Counted from the first letter of the stretch, positions 1-16,552 are shown. The stretch is 64,000 nucleotides of DNA from Pseudomonas sp. HN11 (GCF_021390155.1 NZ_CP089985.1:5597501-5661500), one strand, 5' to 3'. Numbers and translations: made by a program. The notes: a model not told the origin generated them from the letters alone.

Positions 1-2
1 CC

Positions 3-638
3 TTAACCGCGAGCCTTGGCCGCTGGACGTACAACCAGGTTGCCGCCAGTAGCGCCAGGAACAGCACCCTTGACCAACAACAGATTGCGTTCAGCGTCGA
101 CGCGCACTACTTCGAGGGACTGCACGGTCACGCGCTCAGCGCCCATATGACCGGACATTTTCTTGCCCTTGAATACACGACCAGGAGTCTGGCACTGGCC
201 GATAGAGCCCGGGACGCGGTGGGAGACGGAGTTACCGTGAGTGTTGTCTTGGCCACGGAAATTCCAACGCTTGATCGTACCCTGGAAGCCTTTACCTTTG
301 GACTGACCGGTTACATCAACCAGTTGACCAGCAGCGAAGATTTCAGCGTTGATCAGATCGCCAGCCTGGTAGTCGCCGTCTTCGAGACGGAACTCCATGA
401 CAGTACGACCAGCTGCAACGTTTGCTTTTGCGAAGTGGCCTGCTTGAGCAGCAGTCACACGCGAAGCACGACGCTCGCCGACAGTGACTTGCACTGCACG
501 ATAGCCATCGGTTTCTTCAGTTTTGAACTGGGTGACGCGATTCGGCTCGATCTCAATGACCGTGACCGGAATGGAGACACCTTCTTCGGTGAAAATACGG
601 GTCATACCGCATTTACGACCGACTACACCAATAGTCAT
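3..638 (-). CDS. rplC: 50S ribosomal protein L3
   Basis: L3 binds 23S rRNA early in assembly of the large subunit and helps organise the peptidyl transferase centre. The 211-residue product starts [16 protein letters not shown] and carries the internal L3 signature around [11 protein letters not shown], with the usual bacterial length. I chose the ATG at 638 because it gives the family N terminus and has GAGG upstream; an in-frame ATG 33 bases further upstream would add an unsupported leader. It lies 81 bases downstream of rpsJ in the S10 operon. The next operon gene, expected to be rplD, is outside the window. Confidence 0.98.
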   Translation of the reverse strand: MTIGVVGRKCGMTRIFTEEGVSIPVTVIEIEPNRVTQFKTEETDGYRAVQVTVGERRASRVTAAQAGHFAKANVAAGRTVMEFRLEDGDYQAGDLINAEIFAAGQLVDVTGQSKGKGFQGTIKRWNFRGQDNTHGNSVSHRVPGSIGQCQTPGRVFKGKKMSGHMGAERVTVQSLEVVRVDAERNLLLVKGAVPGATGGNLVVRPAAKARG

Positions 639-719
639 GTTGTAAACCTCATGAGTGTACGGGGCTTTCACCCGCTATGGCCGCCCATTTCAGAGCGTTA
701 CACGACTAAGACCCGAGTC

Positions 720-1031
720 TTAGCCGAGGCTGATCTGTACTTCCACACCGGCCGCCAGATCGAGCTTCATAAGAGCATCAACGGTTTTATCCGTTGGCTG
801 GACGATGTCCAGTACGCGCTTATGAGTACGGATCTCGTACTGGTCACGCGCGTCTTTGTTGACGTGCGGGGAGACCAGAACGGTGAACCGCTCTTTACGG
901 GTAGGCAGTGGAATTGGACCACGCACTTGAGCACCAGTACGTTTCGCGGTTTCCACGATTTCCTGGGTGGATTGGTCGATCAGGCGATGGTCAAAAGCCT
1001 TCAACCTGATACGGATTTGCTGATTTTGCAT
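720..1031 (-). CDS. rpsJ: 30S ribosomal protein S10 (NusE)
   Basis: S10 is a 103-residue small-subunit protein. It also acts with NusB in rRNA antitermination, where the pair bind boxA RNA such as the one in this window's rRNA leader. The sequence begins [17 protein letters not shown] and contains the family stretch [17 protein letters not shown]. It is the first gene of the S10 operon. A good promoter lies at 1094-1122 and a GC-rich hairpin (about 1066-1080) sits in the 5' leader. In E. coli this leader is the target of autogenous control by L4; whether that applies here is not visible. Confidence 0.98.
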
Positions 1032-1093
1032 TGGATTTCAGACTCCGGCTGCTATTCCCACCGGGCGCAATGCGCCCGTTAAAAGGAGGCGCA

Positions 1094-1122
1094 ATTCTAT
1101 AGACGCCCCCGATAGGTGTCAA
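1094..1122 (-). promoter_or_regulatory. Promoter of the S10 operon
   Basis: On the minus strand there is a perfect -35 box TTGACA (1117-1122), a 17-base spacer and a -10 box TAGAAT (1094-1099), followed by a GC-rich stretch. It lies between the tuf terminator and rpsJ, so it should drive rpsJ-rplC and the genes beyond. Boxes and spacing are seen directly; activity is inferred. Confidence 0.82.
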
Positions 1123-1127
1123 CCCAA

Positions 1128-1157
1128 TAAAAAAGGCCCCCGCTAAGCGGGGGCCTT
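1128..1157 (-). terminator. Rho-independent terminator after tuf
   Basis: A perfect 7-bp GC stem (1135-1141 with 1149-1155) with a 7-base loop is followed on the minus strand by a run of T. It ends the str operon (rpsL-rpsG-fusA-tuf) just before the S10 promoter. Confidence 0.9.
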
Positions 1158-1189
1158 CTCAAAAAACCGAGTTATCTCAGAAGAGATAA

Positions 1190-2383
1190 TTACTCGATGA
1201 TTTTAGCTACAACGCCAGCACCAACGGTACGGCCGCCTTCGCGAATAGCGAAACGCAGACCGTCTTCCATTGCGATGGTTTTGATCAGGGTAACAGTCAT
1301 TTGAATGTTATCGCCTGGCATTACCATTTCAACGCCTTCTGGCAGTTCGCAGTTACCGGTCACGTCAGTAGTACGGAAGTAGAACTGTGGACGGTAGCCT
1401 TTGAAGAACGGAGTGTGACGACCGCCTTCTTCCTTGCTCAGAACGTAAACTTCTGCGGTGAACTTGGTGTGCGGCTTGACCGAACCTGGCTTAACCAGAA
1501 CCTGGCCACGCTCAACGTCGTCACGCTTGGTACCACGCAGCAGAACGCCGCAGTTCTCGCCAGCACGACCTTCGTCAAGCAGCTTACGGAACATTTCAAC
1601 ACCGGTGCAGGTGGTGACGGTAGTATCACGCAGACCAACGATTTCCAGTGGATCTTGAACGCGAACGATACCGCGCTCGATACGACCAGTCACAACAGTA
1701 CCGCGACCGGAGATCGAGAATACGTCTTCGATTGGCATCAGGAACGGCTTGTCGGTCAGACGAACTGGCTCTGGGATGTAGCTGTCCAGAGTTTCAACCA
1801 GTTTACGAACGGCAGTAGTGCCCATTTCGTTGTCGTCTTTGCCTTCCAGAGCCATACGAGCAGAACCGATGATGATCGGAGTGTCGTCACCTGGGAAGTC
1901 GTAAGTGCTCAGCAGATCGCGCACTTCCATCTCAACCAGTTCCAGCAGCTCAGCGTCGTCTACCAGGTCAGCCTTGTTCAGGAAAACCACGATGTACGGA
2001 ACGCCTACCTGACGGGACAGCAGGATGTGCTCACGGGTTTGTGGCATCGGACCATCAGCGGCCGAGCAAACCAGGATCGCGCCGTCCATCTGGGCAGCAC
2101 CAGTGATCATGTTCTTCACGTAGTCAGCGTGACCTGGGCAGTCAACGTGAGCGTAGTGACGAATAGTCGAGTTGTACTCAACGTGAGCGGTGTTGATGGT
2201 GATACCACGAGCTTTTTCTTCTGGTGCGCTGTCGATCTTGTCGAAGTCAACACGAGCCGAACCGAAAACTTCGGAGCAGACGCGAGTCAGAGCAGCGGTC
2301 AGAGTGGTTTTACCGTGGTCAACGTGGCCGATGGTGCCAACGTTTACGTGCGGTAGGGAACGATCAAATTTTTCTTTAGCCAC
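1190..2383 (-). CDS. tuf: Elongation factor Tu
   Basis: EF-Tu is the GTPase that brings aminoacyl-tRNA to the ribosome. The product has 397 residues, the usual length. The G-domain motifs are visible: [10 protein letters not shown] near residue 19, DCPGH near 81 and NKAD near 136, followed by the two beta-barrel domains. Translation starts at a GTG (2383) preceded by AGGAG at good spacing. It is the last gene of the str operon, 30 bases after fusA, and is followed by a strong terminator. It is the only tuf gene in this window; the second copy found beside tRNA-Thr in some pseudomonads is absent here. Confidence 0.99.
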   Translation of the reverse strand: MAKEKFDRSLPHVNVGTIGHVDHGKTTLTAALTRVCSEVFGSARVDFDKIDSAPEEKARGITINTAHVEYNSTIRHYAHVDCPGHADYVKNMITGAAQMDGAILVCSAADGPMPQTREHILLSRQVGVPYIVVFLNKADLVDDAELLELVEMEVRDLLSTYDFPGDDTPIIIGSARMALEGKDDNEMGTTAVRKLVETLDSYIPEPVRLTDKPFLMPIEDVFSISGRGTVVTGRIERGIVRVQDPLEIVGLRDTTVTTCTGVEMFRKLLDEGRAGENCGVLLRGTKRDDVERGQVLVKPGSVKPHTKFTAEVYVLSKEEGGRHTPFFKGYRPQFYFRTTDVTGNCELPEGVEMVMPGDNIQMTVTLIKTIAMEDGLRFAIREGGRTVGAGVVAKIIE

Positions 2384-2413
2384 GACAATTAACTCCTTGC
2401 CTAAAGGACTGAA

Positions 2414-4519
2414 TCAGCCTTGTTTTTTGGATACAGTTTCAGCGATGTGCGCCGGAGCTGTGTTGTATTTTTTGAATTCCATAGAGTAGCTTGCGCGACC
2501 CTGGGACATGGAGCGAACGTCGGTCGCATAACCGAACATCTCACCCAACGGAACCTCGGCGCGAATCACTTTGCCGGAAACCGTGTCTTCCATACCCAAG
2601 ATCATGCCGCGACGACGGTTAAGGTCGCCCATGACATCACCCATATAGTCTTCAGGTGTAACAACTTCTACCGCCATGATTGGCTCAAGCAACTCACCAC
2701 CGCCCTTCTGGGCCAGTTGCTTGGTTGCCATGGAAGCAGCCACCTTAAACGCCATCTCGTTGGAGTCGACGTCGTGGTAAGAACCGTCAAAAACGGTTGC
2801 TTTCAGGCCGATCAGCGGATAGCCGGCAACAACACCGTTCTTCATCTGCTCTTCGATACCCTTCTGGATAGCCGGGATGTATTCCTTAGGAACAACACCA
2901 CCAACTACTTCGTTCACGAATTGCAGACCTTCCTGACCTTCGTCAGCAGGAGCAAAACGGATCCAGCAGTGACCGAACTGACCACGACCGCCGGATTGAC
3001 GAACGAACTTGCCTTCGATTTCACAGTTCTTCGTGATGCGCTCACGATAGGAAACCTGAGGCTTACCGATGTTGGCTTCGACGTTGAACTCACGGCGCAT
3101 CCGGTCAACCAGGATGTCCAGGTGCAGCTCGCCCATGCCGGAGATGATCGTTTGACCAGTCTCTTCATCAGTCTTGACGCGGAAAGATGGATCTTCCTGA
3201 GCAAGTTTGCCCAGAGCGATACCCATTTTTTCCTGGTCATCCTTGGTCTTAGGCTCTACGGCAACCGAAATAACCGGCTCCGGGAAGTCCATGCGAACCA
3301 GGATGATTGGCTTGGCAGCGTCGCACAAAGTCTCACCCGTGGTGACGTCCTTCATGCCGATCAGGGCCGCGATGTCACCAGCGCGCACTTCCTTGATCTC
3401 TTCACGGGCGTTTGCGTGCATTTGCACCATACGACCCACGCGCTCTTTCTTGCCTTTAACCGAGTTGATCACGCCGTCGCCGGAGGCCAACACGCCCGAG
3501 TAAACGCGGACGAAGGTCAAAGTACCCACGAATGGGTCGGTTGCGATCTTGAACGCCAGAGCCGAGAACGGCTCGCTGTCATCGGCGTGACGCTCCATCT
3601 CTTCTTCCTCGTTATCAGGGTTGGTGCCCTTGATAGCAGGAATATCGGTTGGAGCCGGCAGGTAGTCGATAACGGCGTCGAGAACCAGGGGAACACCCTT
3701 GTTCTTGAAAGAAGAACCGCAAACAGCCAAGACGATCTCGCCAGCGATAGTACGCTGACGCAGAGCAGCCTTGATTTCCACGTTGGTGAGCTCTTCACCT
3801 TCGAGGTACTTGTTCATCAGCTCTTCGCTGGCTTCGGCGGCAGCCTCAACCATGTTGTTGCGCCACTCGTCAGCCAGCTCCTGCAGTTCTGCAGGAATAG
3901 GCTTACGAACAGGCACCATGCCTTTGTCGGAATCATTCCAGTAAACAGCTTCCATGTTGATCAGATCGATCTGACCCTGGAAGTTGTCTTCGGAACCGAT
4001 AGCCAATTGGATTGGCACCGGAGTGTGACCCAGACGCTGCTTGATCTGACCGATCACGCGCAGGAAGTTGGCACCAGCACGGTCCATCTTGTTTACGTAA
4101 ACAAGACGTGGAACGCCGTACTTGTTGGCTTGACGCCATACGGTTTCCGACTGAGGTTCAACACCCGAGGTACCACAGAACACAACGACAGCGCCGTCGA
4201 GTACACGCAGGGAACGCTCAACTTCAATGGTGAAGTCCACGTGGCCCGGGGTATCGATTACGTTGAAACGGTGCTCGTCTTTGTACTGCTTCTCGGAACC
4301 TTTCCAGAAGGCGGTAATAGCAGCAGAAGTAATGGTAATACCACGCTCCTGCTCCTGAACCATCCAGTCTGTGGTCGCGGCGCCATCATGCACCTCGCCC
4401 ATTTTGTGACTTTTGCCGGTGTAAAACAGTACGCGCTCGGTGGTGGTGGTTTTACCAGCATCCACGTGAGCAACGATACCGATGTTACGGTAGCGGCTAA
4501 TCGGAGTAGTACGAGCCAT
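2414..4519 (-). CDS. fusA: Elongation factor G
   Basis: EF-G is the GTPase that drives translocation and, with RRF, ribosome recycling. The 701-residue product has the P-loop [10 protein letters not shown] near residue 18, DTPGHVDFT in the G domain, and NKMDRAGAN, followed by domains II-V ending in the [10 protein letters not shown] region. The length is normal for the family. It sits between rpsG and tuf, 30 bases from each, in the str operon. Pseudomonads can carry a second EF-G elsewhere; by its position in the str operon this is the fusA1-type copy. Confidence 0.98.
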   Translation of the reverse strand: MARTTPISRYRNIGIVAHVDAGKTTTTERVLFYTGKSHKMGEVHDGAATTDWMVQEQERGITITSAAITAFWKGSEKQYKDEHRFNVIDTPGHVDFTIEVERSLRVLDGAVVVFCGTSGVEPQSETVWRQANKYGVPRLVYVNKMDRAGANFLRVIGQIKQRLGHTPVPIQLAIGSEDNFQGQIDLINMEAVYWNDSDKGMVPVRKPIPAELQELADEWRNNMVEAAAEASEELMNKYLEGEELTNVEIKAALRQRTIAGEIVLAVCGSSFKNKGVPLVLDAVIDYLPAPTDIPAIKGTNPDNEEEEMERHADDSEPFSALAFKIATDPFVGTLTFVRVYSGVLASGDGVINSVKGKKERVGRMVQMHANAREEIKEVRAGDIAALIGMKDVTTGETLCDAAKPIILVRMDFPEPVISVAVEPKTKDDQEKMGIALGKLAQEDPSFRVKTDEETGQTIISGMGELHLDILVDRMRREFNVEANIGKPQVSYRERITKNCEIEGKFVRQSGGRGQFGHCWIRFAPADEGQEGLQFVNEVVGGVVPKEYIPAIQKGIEEQMKNGVVAGYPLIGLKATVFDGSYHDVDSNEMAFKVAASMATKQLAQKGGGELLEPIMAVEVVTPEDYMGDVMGDLNRRRGMILGMEDTVSGKVIRAEVPLGEMFGYATDVRSMSQGRASYSMEFKKYNTAPAHIAETVSKKQG

Positions 4520-4549
4520 AAAGCCCTCGCAAAATTAGTGAAGCTAAGA

Positions 4550-5041
<492 letters not shown>

Positions 5042-5138
5042 TCAGGTTCGCTCGGAATCGGTGCCCTTGCGGGACGCCTCCGACCTTACTCTTATCGACT
5101 CAGAAAATAAGATGATTCAGGTTTACAAAAAGCCGCTA

Positions 5139-5510
5139 CTACTTAGGCTTCTTGGTACCGTACTTCGAACGACCCTGGTTACGACCTTTAACGCCGGAAG
5201 TATCCAAGGAGCCGCGTACGGTGTGATAACGAACACCTGGCAAGTCTTTTACACGACCGCCGCGGATCAGTACCACGCTGTGCTCTTGCAGGTTGTGACC
5301 TTCACCACCGATGTACGAGGAAACCTCGAAACCGTTGGTCAGGCGCACACGGCATACTTTACGCAGTGCCGAGTTAGGTTTTTTCGGCGTAGTGGTATAC
5401 ACGCGAGTGCATACGCCACGACGTTGCGGGCAGTTCTGCAGCGCAGGTACGTCGGATTTCTCGACGATACGCTTACGCGGCTGACGTACCAGCTGGTTGA
5501 TAGTTGCCAT
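5139..5510 (-). CDS. rpsL: 30S ribosomal protein S12
   Basis: S12 sits at the decoding centre and controls reading accuracy. The product is 123 residues with the conserved [13 protein letters not shown] loop. Lys43 and Lys88, the main sites of streptomycin-resistance changes in other bacteria, are both the ordinary wild-type residues. It is the first gene of the str operon and has its own promoter at 5602-5630. Confidence 0.98.
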   Translation of the reverse strand: MATINQLVRQPRKRIVEKSDVPALQNCPQRRGVCTRVYTTTPKKPNSALRKVCRVRLTNGFEVSSYIGGEGHNLQEHSVVLIRGGRVKDLPGVRYHTVRGSLDTSGVKGRNQGRSKYGTKKPK

Positions 5511-5601
5511 CTACTAGCTCCACTGTTGTCTTGCGACGCTATTGTCTTGCAAGAAAAGCAAAATGGCAGGAACGAATTCCCGCCAAATTTAGGGGTACAA
5601 G

Positions 5602-5630
5602 AGTCTAAAGAGGATCTTGTCCCCAGTCAA
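5602..5630 (-). promoter_or_regulatory. Promoter of the str operon (rpsL-rpsG-fusA-tuf)
   Basis: In the 215-base gap after rpoC the minus strand carries TTGACT (5625-5630), a 17-base spacer and TAGACT (5602-5607), about 90 bases before rpsL. I see no clear rho-independent terminator for rpoC in the same gap, so some read-through into rpsL is possible. Confidence 0.75.
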
Positions 5631-5725
5631 GGCAAGGCCCCGACATCCCCACTCATCGAACCGGGACAAAAATGCCTTGATCCGACGAGCGGGGCCGCCG
5701 GGGCCCAGACTTTCTAGTGCAGAAC

Positions 5726-8700
5726 TCAGTTACCGCTAGAGTTCAGTGCTTCGGTCAGTGCCGCTTCCACTTCACTGGCGCTTACGCGCAACGGCTTGTC
5801 AGCATCACGGCGACGCTTGCGCTCGCTGTGGTAAGCCAAACCGGTACCGGCCGGGATCAGACGACCCACAACCACGTTTTCTTTCAGGCCGCGCAGGTAA
5901 TCGCGCTTGCCGGTTACCGCTGCTTCGGTCAGTACGCGAGTGGTCTCCTGGAAGGAGGCCGCCGAGATGAACGACTCAGTGGACAACGACGCCTTGGTGA
6001 TACCCAGCAGCACGCGAGTGAACTTGGACACGAACTTGTCCTCGGTCGCCAAGCGCTCGTTTTCCACCAGTACGTGAGTCAGTTCCATCTGGTCGCCCTT
6101 GATGAAACTCGAATCGCCGGATTCAGCGATTTCAACTTTACGCAGCATCTGACGCAGGATGGTCTCGATGTGCTTGTCGTTGATCTTCACGCCTTGCAGA
6201 CGGTAAACGTCCTGGATCTCGTTAACGATGTACTTGGCCAGCGCACTCACACCCAGCAGACGCAGGATGTCGTGTGGATCGCTCGGGCCGTCGGAGATAA
6301 CTTCGCCGCGGTTTACCTGTTCGCCTTCGAAGACGTTCAGGTGACGCCACTTCGGAATCAGCTCTTCGTACGGATCGCTACCGTCGTTCGGGGTAATGAC
6401 CAGACGGCGCTTGCCCTTGGTCTCTTTACCGAACGCGATGGTACCGCTGACTTCAGCCAGAATCGACGCTTCTTTCGGACGACGAGCTTCGAACAAGTCG
6501 GCAACACGCGGCAGACCACCGGTGATGTCACGGGTCTTCGAAGTTTCTTGCGGGATACGCGCGATAACATCACCGATCGCGATCTTCGCACCATCCGCTA
6601 CACCGACCAGGGCGTTGGCTGGCAGGAAGTACTGAGCGATAACGTCAGTGCCTGGCAGCAGCAAGTCCTTGCCGTTGTCATCGACCATCTTCACGGCAGG
6701 ACGGATGTCTTTACCGGCAGCTGGACGATCTTTAGCGTCGAGTACTTCAATGTTGGTCATACCGGTCAATTCGTCAGTCTGACGCTTGATCGTGATGCCT
6801 TCTTCCATGCCCACGTAGGTCACGGTACCTTTCATTTCGGTAACGATTGGGTGAGTGTGCGGATCCCACTTGGCCACGATTGCGCCAGCGTCGACCTTGT
6901 CACCTTCTTTAACCGAAATCACAGCACCGTACGGCAGCTTGTAACGCTCGCGCTCACGACCGTAGTCATCAGCGATTGCCAGCTCACCGGAACGGGACAC
7001 AGCAACCAGGTGTCCATCCACTCGCTCGACGTGTTTCAGGTTGTGCAGACGGACTGTACCGCCATTCTTCACCTGAACGCTGTCAGCTGCGGAGGTCCGG
7101 CTTGCCGCACCACCGATGTGGAACGTACGCATGGTCAGCTGGGTACCCGGCTCACCGATGGACTGGGCAGCGATAACGCCGACCGCTTCACCGATGTTCA
7201 CCTGGTGACCACGAGCCAAGTCACGGCCGTAGCACTTGGCGCAGATACCGTAGCGGGTTTCGCAGCTGATCGGCGAGCGAACGATCACTTCGTCGATGCT
7301 GTTGAGTTCAATGAACTCGACCCACTTCTCATCAACCAGAGTGCCGGCAGGAACGATAACTTCCTCGGTACCCGGCTTGAATACGTCACGGGCAATAACA
7401 CGACCCAATACGCGCTCACCCAGCGGCTCTACAACGTCACCGCCTTCAATGTGCGGAGTCATCAACAGACCGTGCTCGGTACCGCAATCGATCTCGGTTA
7501 CAACCAGATCTTGTGCAACGTCTACCAGACGACGCGTCAGGTAACCGGAGTTAGCGGTTTTCAACGCGGTATCCGCAAGACCCTTACGAGCACCGTGAGT
7601 GGAGATGAAGTACTGAAGTACGCTCAAACCTTCACGGAAGTTCGCAGTAATCGGCGTTTCGATGATGGAACCGTCCGGCTTGGCCATCAGGCCACGCATA
7701 CCGGCGAGCTGACGGATCTGTGCAGCAGAACCCCGTGCGCCCGAGTCGGCCATCATGTACATCGAGTTGAAGGACTCCTGGTCAACTTCGTCGCCGTGAC
7801 GGTCGATGACTTTCTCTTTCGAGAGGTTGGCCATCATCGCCTTGGAAACTTCGTCGTTCGCCTTCGACCAAAGGTCGATTACCTTGTTGTACTTCTCGCC
7901 CTGGGTTACCAGGCCGGACGCGTACTGGCTTTCGATCTCTTTCACTTCGTCGGTGGCAGCACCGATGATGCGGGCTTTTTCATCCGGGATAACAAAGTCG
8001 TTAACACCGATGGAAACGCCGGAAATAGTCGAATAGGCAAAACCGGTGTACATCAACTGGTCAGCGAAGATCACGGTCTCTTTCAAACCAACCACGCGGT
8101 AGCACTGGTTGATCAGCTTGGAGATCGCCTTTTTCTTCATTGGCAGGTTGACGACGTCGTACGACAGACCTTTTGGCACAACTTGATACAACAGCGCACG
8201 GCCGACGGTAGTGTCGACGATACGGGTGTTGGTCACGCTGCCGCCATCACGGTCGTTGACGGTTTCGTTGATCCGCACTTTGACCTTGGCGTGCAGTGCG
8301 GCTTCGCCGGCACGGAACACACGGTCAACTTCTTGCAGGTCAGCGAACACACGACCTTCGCCCTTGGCGTTGATCGCTTCACGGGTCATGTAGTACAGAC
8401 CCAATACAACGTCCTGCGACGGAACGATGATTGGCTCACCGTTGGCTGGCGAAAGAATGTTGTTGGTCGACATCATCAACGCACGCGCTTCCAACTGGGC
8501 TTCCAGTGTCAGCGGTACGTGCACGGCCATTTGGTCGCCGTCGAAGTCGGCGTTATACGCAGCACAGACCAGAGGGTGCAGCTGGATAGCCTTACCTTCG
8601 ATCAGTACTGGTTCAAACGCCTGGATACCCAGACGGTGAAGGGTCGGTGCACGGTTGAGGAGAACCGGGTGTTCGCGGATCACTTCAGCGAGAACGTCCC

Positions 8701-9925
8701 AAACCTCTGGCAGTTCGCGCTCGACCATTTTCTTGGCCGCTTTGATGGTGGTCGCGAGACCGCGCATTTCCAGCTTGCCGAAGATGAATGGCTTGAACAG
8801 CTCGAGCGCCATCTTTTTAGGCAGACCGCACTGGTGCAGACGCAGGGTCGGGCCGACGGTAATTACCGAACGACCGGAGTAGTCAACACGCTTACCGAGC
8901 AAGTTCTGACGGAAACGACCTTGCTTACCCTTGATCATGTCAGCCAGGGATTTCAGAGGACGCTTGTTCGAACCGGTGATAGCGCGGCCACGACGACCGT
9001 TGTCGAGCAGTGCATCGACCGCTTCTTGCAACATACGCTTTTCGTTGCGCACGATGATGTCCGGAGCGGACAGATCGAGAAGGCGCTTCAAGCGGTTGTT
9101 ACGGTTGATCACGCGGCGGTACAGGTCGTTGAGGTCGGACGTCGCGAAACGACCGCCATCCAACGGAACCAGCGGACGCAGGTCTGGCGGTAGAACCGGC
9201 AGAACGGTCAGCACCATCCACTCTGGCAAGTTGCCGGAACCCTGGAAGGCTTCCATCAACTTCAGACGCTTGGACAGCTTCTTGATCTTGGTTTCGGAGT
9301 TGGTTTGCGGAATTTCTTCACGCAGGCGGCCAATCTCGTGTTCCAGGTCAATAGCGTGCAGCAGTTCGCGGACAGCTTCGGCACCCATGCGGGCGTCAAA
9401 ATCGTCACCGAACTCTTCCAGCGCTTCAAAGTACTGCTCGTCGTTCAGCAACTGACCTTTTTCAAGGGTGGTCATGCCTGGATCGATAACGACATAGCTC
9501 TCGAAGTAGAGAACGCGTTCGATATCACGCAGCGTCATGTCCATCAGCAAGCCGATACGGGACGGCAGCGATTTCAGGAACCAGATGTGGGCAACCGGCG
9601 AAGCCAGTTCGATGTGCGCCATGCGCTCACGACGAACCTTGGCCAGCGCAACTTCAACGCCGCACTTCTCGCAGATCACACCACGGTGCTTCAAGCGCTT
9701 GTACTTACCGCACAGGCACTCGTAATCCTTTACCGGGCCAAAGATCTTGGCGCAGAACAGGCCGTCACGCTCTGGTTTGAACGTACGGTAGTTGATGGTT
9801 TCCGGCTTTTTAACTTCACCGAACGACCACGAACGGATCATCTCAGGCGATGCCAACCCAATACGGATGGCGTCGAACTCTTCGACTTGACCCTGGTTTT
9901 TCAGCAAATTCAGTAGGTCTTTCAA
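5726..9925 (-). CDS. rpoC: RNA polymerase subunit beta-prime
   Basis: This is the largest RNA polymerase subunit and carries the catalytic magnesium site. The product is 1399 residues. Residues 458-464 read NADFDGD, with Asp460, Asp462 and Asp464 as the metal ligands. The N-terminal zinc site is intact (Cys70, Cys72, Cys85, Cys88), and a second cysteine cluster [13 protein letters not shown] lies in the C-terminal half. It follows rpoB by 64 bases and has an AGGAGG-type ribosome site. No truncation or frameshift is visible. Confidence 0.99.
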   Translation of the reverse strand: MKDLLNLLKNQGQVEEFDAIRIGLASPEMIRSWSFGEVKKPETINYRTFKPERDGLFCAKIFGPVKDYECLCGKYKRLKHRGVICEKCGVEVALAKVRRERMAHIELASPVAHIWFLKSLPSRIGLLMDMTLRDIERVLYFESYVVIDPGMTTLEKGQLLNDEQYFEALEEFGDDFDARMGAEAVRELLHAIDLEHEIGRLREEIPQTNSETKIKKLSKRLKLMEAFQGSGNLPEWMVLTVLPVLPPDLRPLVPLDGGRFATSDLNDLYRRVINRNNRLKRLLDLSAPDIIVRNEKRMLQEAVDALLDNGRRGRAITGSNKRPLKSLADMIKGKQGRFRQNLLGKRVDYSGRSVITVGPTLRLHQCGLPKKMALELFKPFIFGKLEMRGLATTIKAAKKMVERELPEVWDVLAEVIREHPVLLNRAPTLHRLGIQAFEPVLIEGKAIQLHPLVCAAYNADFDGDQMAVHVPLTLEAQLEARALMMSTNNILSPANGEPIIVPSQDVVLGLYYMTREAINAKGEGRVFADLQEVDRVFRAGEAALHAKVKVRINETVNDRDGGSVTNTRIVDTTVGRALLYQVVPKGLSYDVVNLPMKKKAISKLINQCYRVVGLKETVIFADQLMYTGFAYSTISGVSIGVNDFVIPDEKARIIGAATDEVKEIESQYASGLVTQGEKYNKVIDLWSKANDEVSKAMMANLSKEKVIDRHGDEVDQESFNSMYMMADSGARGSAAQIRQLAGMRGLMAKPDGSIIETPITANFREGLSVLQYFISTHGARKGLADTALKTANSGYLTRRLVDVAQDLVVTEIDCGTEHGLLMTPHIEGGDVVEPLGERVLGRVIARDVFKPGTEEVIVPAGTLVDEKWVEFIELNSIDEVIVRSPISCETRYGICAKCYGRDLARGHQVNIGEAVGVIAAQSIGEPGTQLTMRTFHIGGAASRTSAADSVQVKNGGTVRLHNLKHVERVDGHLVAVSRSGELAIADDYGRERERYKLPYGAVISVKEGDKVDAGAIVAKWDPHTHPIVTEMKGTVTYVGMEEGITIKRQTDELTGMTNIEVLDAKDRPAAGKDIRPAVKMVDDNGKDLLLPGTDVIAQYFLPANALVGVADGAKIAIGDVIARIPQETSKTRDITGGLPRVADLFEARRPKEASILAEVSGTIAFGKETKGKRRLVITPNDGSDPYEELIPKWRHLNVFEGEQVNRGEVISDGPSDPHDILRLLGVSALAKYIVNEIQDVYRLQGVKINDKHIETILRQMLRKVEIAESGDSSFIKGDQMELTHVLVENERLATEDKFVSKFTRVLLGITKASLSTESFISAASFQETTRVLTEAAVTGKRDYLRGLKENVVVGRLIPAGTGLAYHSERKRRRDADKPLRVSASEVEAALTEALNSSGN

Positions 9926-9989
9926 GGCCTTTCCTCCTGGCGGAGCAGAGAGCGGGCTAAACAGCCCCGCTCTCGATTCGCGTCACGTG

Positions 9990-14063
<4,074 letters not shown>

Positions 14064-14206
14064 CAGCGTTCCCCAGCTTGGTCACCTGCTTGTTTGGCCC
14101 CCCCGACGGGAGCAGCCAGAAAATCTCGCAAACCCCATGGTTTGCACCACCGCATCGGGTGGCTACAGCGCGTTAATGGCGGCGACCGAGTCGACAGCCA
14201 AGAACG

Positions 14207-14236
14207 GAAAAAGGCCGGTGGCAAGAGCCACCAGCC
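14207..14236 (-). terminator. Attenuator between rplL and rpoB
   Basis: On the minus strand a 10-bp stem (14227-14236 with 14213-14222, one G-T pair, loop of 4) is followed by five T. It lies inside the ribosomal protein-polymerase operon, 144 bases before rpoB. A partial terminator is known at the same place in E. coli, where most transcripts stop after rplL. The structure is seen directly; partial read-through is inferred from the need to express rpoBC. Confidence 0.78.
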
Positions 14237-14282
14237 ATCAGCCTTCAGCTTAATGCTTGGGCTGGAGACGCAAGGTCGATGC

Positions 14283-14648
14283 TTACTTCAGCTCGACTTT
14301 AGCGCCTGCTTCTTCCAGTACTGCTTTGGCTTTGTCAGCTGCGTCTTTGGCCACAGCTTCCAGAACCTGGGCAGGAGCGCCGTCAACTACAGCCTTGGCT
14401 TCTTTCAGGCCCAGACCGGTCAGTTCACGTACTGCCTTGATCACGTTTACTTTCTTATCGCCAGCTTCCAGCAGCATGACGTTGAATTCGGTTTGCTCTT
14501 CAGCAGCGACAGCAGCAACAGCTGGGCCAGCGGAAGCAGCAGCAGCGGAAACGCCGAATTTTTCTTCGAAAGCTTTGATCAGCTCAACAACCTGCAGAAC
14601 CGACATTTCAGCTACGGCGTTGAGGATATCGTCTTGGGAGATAGACAT
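14283..14648 (-). CDS. rplL: 50S ribosomal protein L7/L12
   Basis: L7/L12 forms the flexible multi-copy stalk that recruits and activates translation GTPases. The product has 121 residues: an N-terminal dimerisation helix (about 1-32), an alanine-rich hinge (about 35-52) and a C-terminal factor-binding domain with [15 protein letters not shown]. It follows rplJ by 78 bases and precedes the attenuator before rpoB. Confidence 0.98.
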   Translation of the reverse strand: MSISQDDILNAVAEMSVLQVVELIKAFEEKFGVSAAAASAGPAVAAVAAEEQTEFNVMLLEAGDKKVNVIKAVRELTGLGLKEAKAVVDGAPAQVLEAVAKDAADKAKAVLEEAGAKVELK

Positions 14649-14726
14649 TGCTGTATTTCCTGAATTGGGGGACGGCCTATTCGGCCATCGAAATAAACAA
14701 AAATACGCGAGAGAAGTCGCTCAGCC

Positions 14727-15227
14727 TTAGGCTGCGGCGGCTTCTTTTTGCTCGCGAACTGCGGCCAGAGTACGAGCCAGCTTGCTGGTAGCGCCTTGAA
14801 TCACGCTCATCAGCTGCGAAATGGCTTCGTCGCGGGTCGGCAGTGTTGCCAGTACGTCGATTTGGTTAGCTGCGAGGAACTTGCCCTCGAACGCAGCTGC
14901 CTTGATCTCGAACTTTTCCTGACTCTTGGCGAATTCCTTGAACAAACGGGCAGCAGCGCCTGGATGTTCTTTGGAGAACGCGATCAGAGTCGGGCCGGTG
15001 AACACGTCGTTGAGGACACTGTATTCAGTGTCAGCAACAGCGCGCTTGAGCAGAGTGTTACGTACAACACGTACGTATACGCCAGCTTCACGAGCCTCTT
15101 TACGGAGTCCGGTCATAGCGCCTACTGTCACACCACGGGCATCAGCCACGACAGCGGACAGAGCAGCTTTGGCAGCCTCGTTGACTTCAGCGACGATGGC
15201 CTTCTTGTCTTCGAGATTAATTGCCAC
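14727..15227 (-). CDS. rplJ: 50S ribosomal protein L10
   Basis: L10 anchors L7/L12 dimers to 23S rRNA. The product is 166 residues, starting [15 protein letters not shown]. Translation begins at GTG (15227) with AGGAG upstream. The 198-base gap before it contains an L10-type leader (15228-15365), through which L10 or the L10-L12 complex limits its own translation in E. coli. Confidence 0.97.
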   Translation of the reverse strand: MAINLEDKKAIVAEVNEAAKAALSAVVADARGVTVGAMTGLRKEAREAGVYVRVVRNTLLKRAVADTEYSVLNDVFTGPTLIAFSKEHPGAAARLFKEFAKSQEKFEIKAAAFEGKFLAANQIDVLATLPTRDEAISQLMSVIQGATSKLARTLAAVREQKEAAAA

Positions 15228-15365
15228 GGGTTTAACTCCTGCTTGTTACCGTTTCATCTGGCCGGAGCCGGATGTCGTTTTGGTGTCTGATTCGGTAAGG
15301 AACCGGGAGCACCATCTGCGTAGGCTTGTGGTTTAAGACTTGCGTCGCCTACGGTCTTGGATAGC
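15228..15365 (-). promoter_or_regulatory. L10 leader RNA (autogenous control)
   Basis: Upstream of rplJ the minus strand carries two complementary blocks around 15325-15355 (GTAGGCGACGC facing GCCTACGC) with the characteristic AGTCTTAAACCACAAG between them, then GATGGTG and the ribosome site. This matches the conserved L10 leader found before rplJ in many proteobacteria. Identification rests on recalled family pattern; a covariance search would settle it. Confidence 0.75.
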
Positions 15366-15425
15366 CCCCGCCAGGCAGGGACCCCAATTTTTTTATTGGC
15401 GTGATCACTCACGCCAATCTGTGTC

Positions 15426-16121
15426 TTATACGTCCAGTGAACCTTGGTCGATGACCAGACCTGGGCCCATAGTGGTGCTCAGGGTAACGCGCTTGACGTA
15501 GATACCTTTCGAGGAAGCTGGCTTGATACGCTTCAGATCAGCGATCAGGGCTTCAACGTTTTCCTTCAGCTTGACGGCATCGAAGCCGACTTTGCCAACG
15601 GAGGTGTGAATGATGCCGTTTTTGTCAGTGCGATAACGAACCTGACCAGCCTTGGCGTTTTTAACCGCGGTGGCTACGTCTGGGGTTACGGTGCCGACTT
15701 TCGGGTTAGGCATCAGACCACGTGGACCCAGGATCTGACCCAACTGACCTACAACGCGCATTGCATCCGGGGAAGCAATAACTACGTCATAGTTCAGGTC
15801 GCCGCCTTTCATTTCGGCAGCCAGGTCGTCCATGCCAACGCGGTCGGCACCGGCGGCCAGAGCAGCTTCAGCTGCCGGGCCTTGGGTGAAGACAGCTACA
15901 CGTACAGTCTTGCCAGTACCGTGTGGCAGCACAGTTGCGCTACGAACGACCTGGTCGGATTTACGTGGGTCAACACCCAGGTTTACAGCAACGTCAACGG
16001 ACTCGCTGAACTTGACAGTCGACAGCTCGGTCAGCAGGGCAGCGGCGTCTACAAAGTTGTAGGCCTTGCCTGCTTCGATTTTGCCGGCGATAGCCTTTTG
16101 GCGCTTGGTCAGCTTAGCCAT
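15426..16121 (-). CDS. rplA: 50S ribosomal protein L1
   Basis: L1 binds 23S rRNA at the mobile E-site stalk and in E. coli represses rplK-rplA translation. The product is 231 residues with the typical start [15 protein letters not shown] and the [13 protein letters not shown] motif. Its ATG overlaps the rplK stop codon by one base (TAATG), which suggests translational coupling. Confidence 0.98.
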
Positions 16122-16552
16122 TACACACCCTCCACGTTAAGGCCCATGCTACGAGCAGAACCGGCGATGGTACGCACGGCTGCATCCATATCAGCTGCAG
16201 TCAGATCCGCGTTTTTGGTTTTCGCGATTTCTTCCAGCTGAGCACGAGTTACGGTGCCAACCTTAACGGTGTTCGGACGAGCGGAACCGCTAGTCAGACC
16301 AGCAGCTTTCTTCAACAGAACCGAAGCCGGGGTCGACTTGGTTTCGAAAGTGAAGCTACGGTCGCTGTATACAGTGATGATCACTGGAGTCGGCAGACCC
16401 GGCTCAAGACCCTGAGTACGGGCGTTGAAGGCCTTGCAGAATTCCATGATGTTCACGCCGTGCTGACCCAGAGCTGGACCGACGGGTGGGCTAGGGTTGG
16501 CCTGAGCGGCCTTCACTTGCAGCTTGATGTAAGCGGTAATCTTCTTGGCCAT
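16121..16552 (-). CDS. rplK: 50S ribosomal protein L11
   Basis: L11 forms part of the GTPase-associated centre and is needed for RelA sensing of uncharged tRNA. The product has 143 residues beginning [16 protein letters not shown], with the [13 protein letters not shown] motif. I chose the ATG at 16552 because GGAG lies just upstream and it matches the family start; the ATG 12 bases earlier does not. It follows the nusG terminator by about 70 bases. It should have its own promoter in that short gap, but I could not pick one with confidence. Confidence 0.97.

Noticed and set aside
5717..9193. 1158-residue open frame opposite rpoC
   Set aside because: Mirror-frame artefact of rpoC codon use; histidine-, glutamine- and valine-rich with no recognisable domain.
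15397..15419. Perfect hairpin ATTGGCGTGA/TCACGCCAAT after rplA as a terminator
   Set aside because: On the transcribed strand it is followed by A, not T, and it sits inside an operon; more likely part of the L10 leader or an mRNA processing site.
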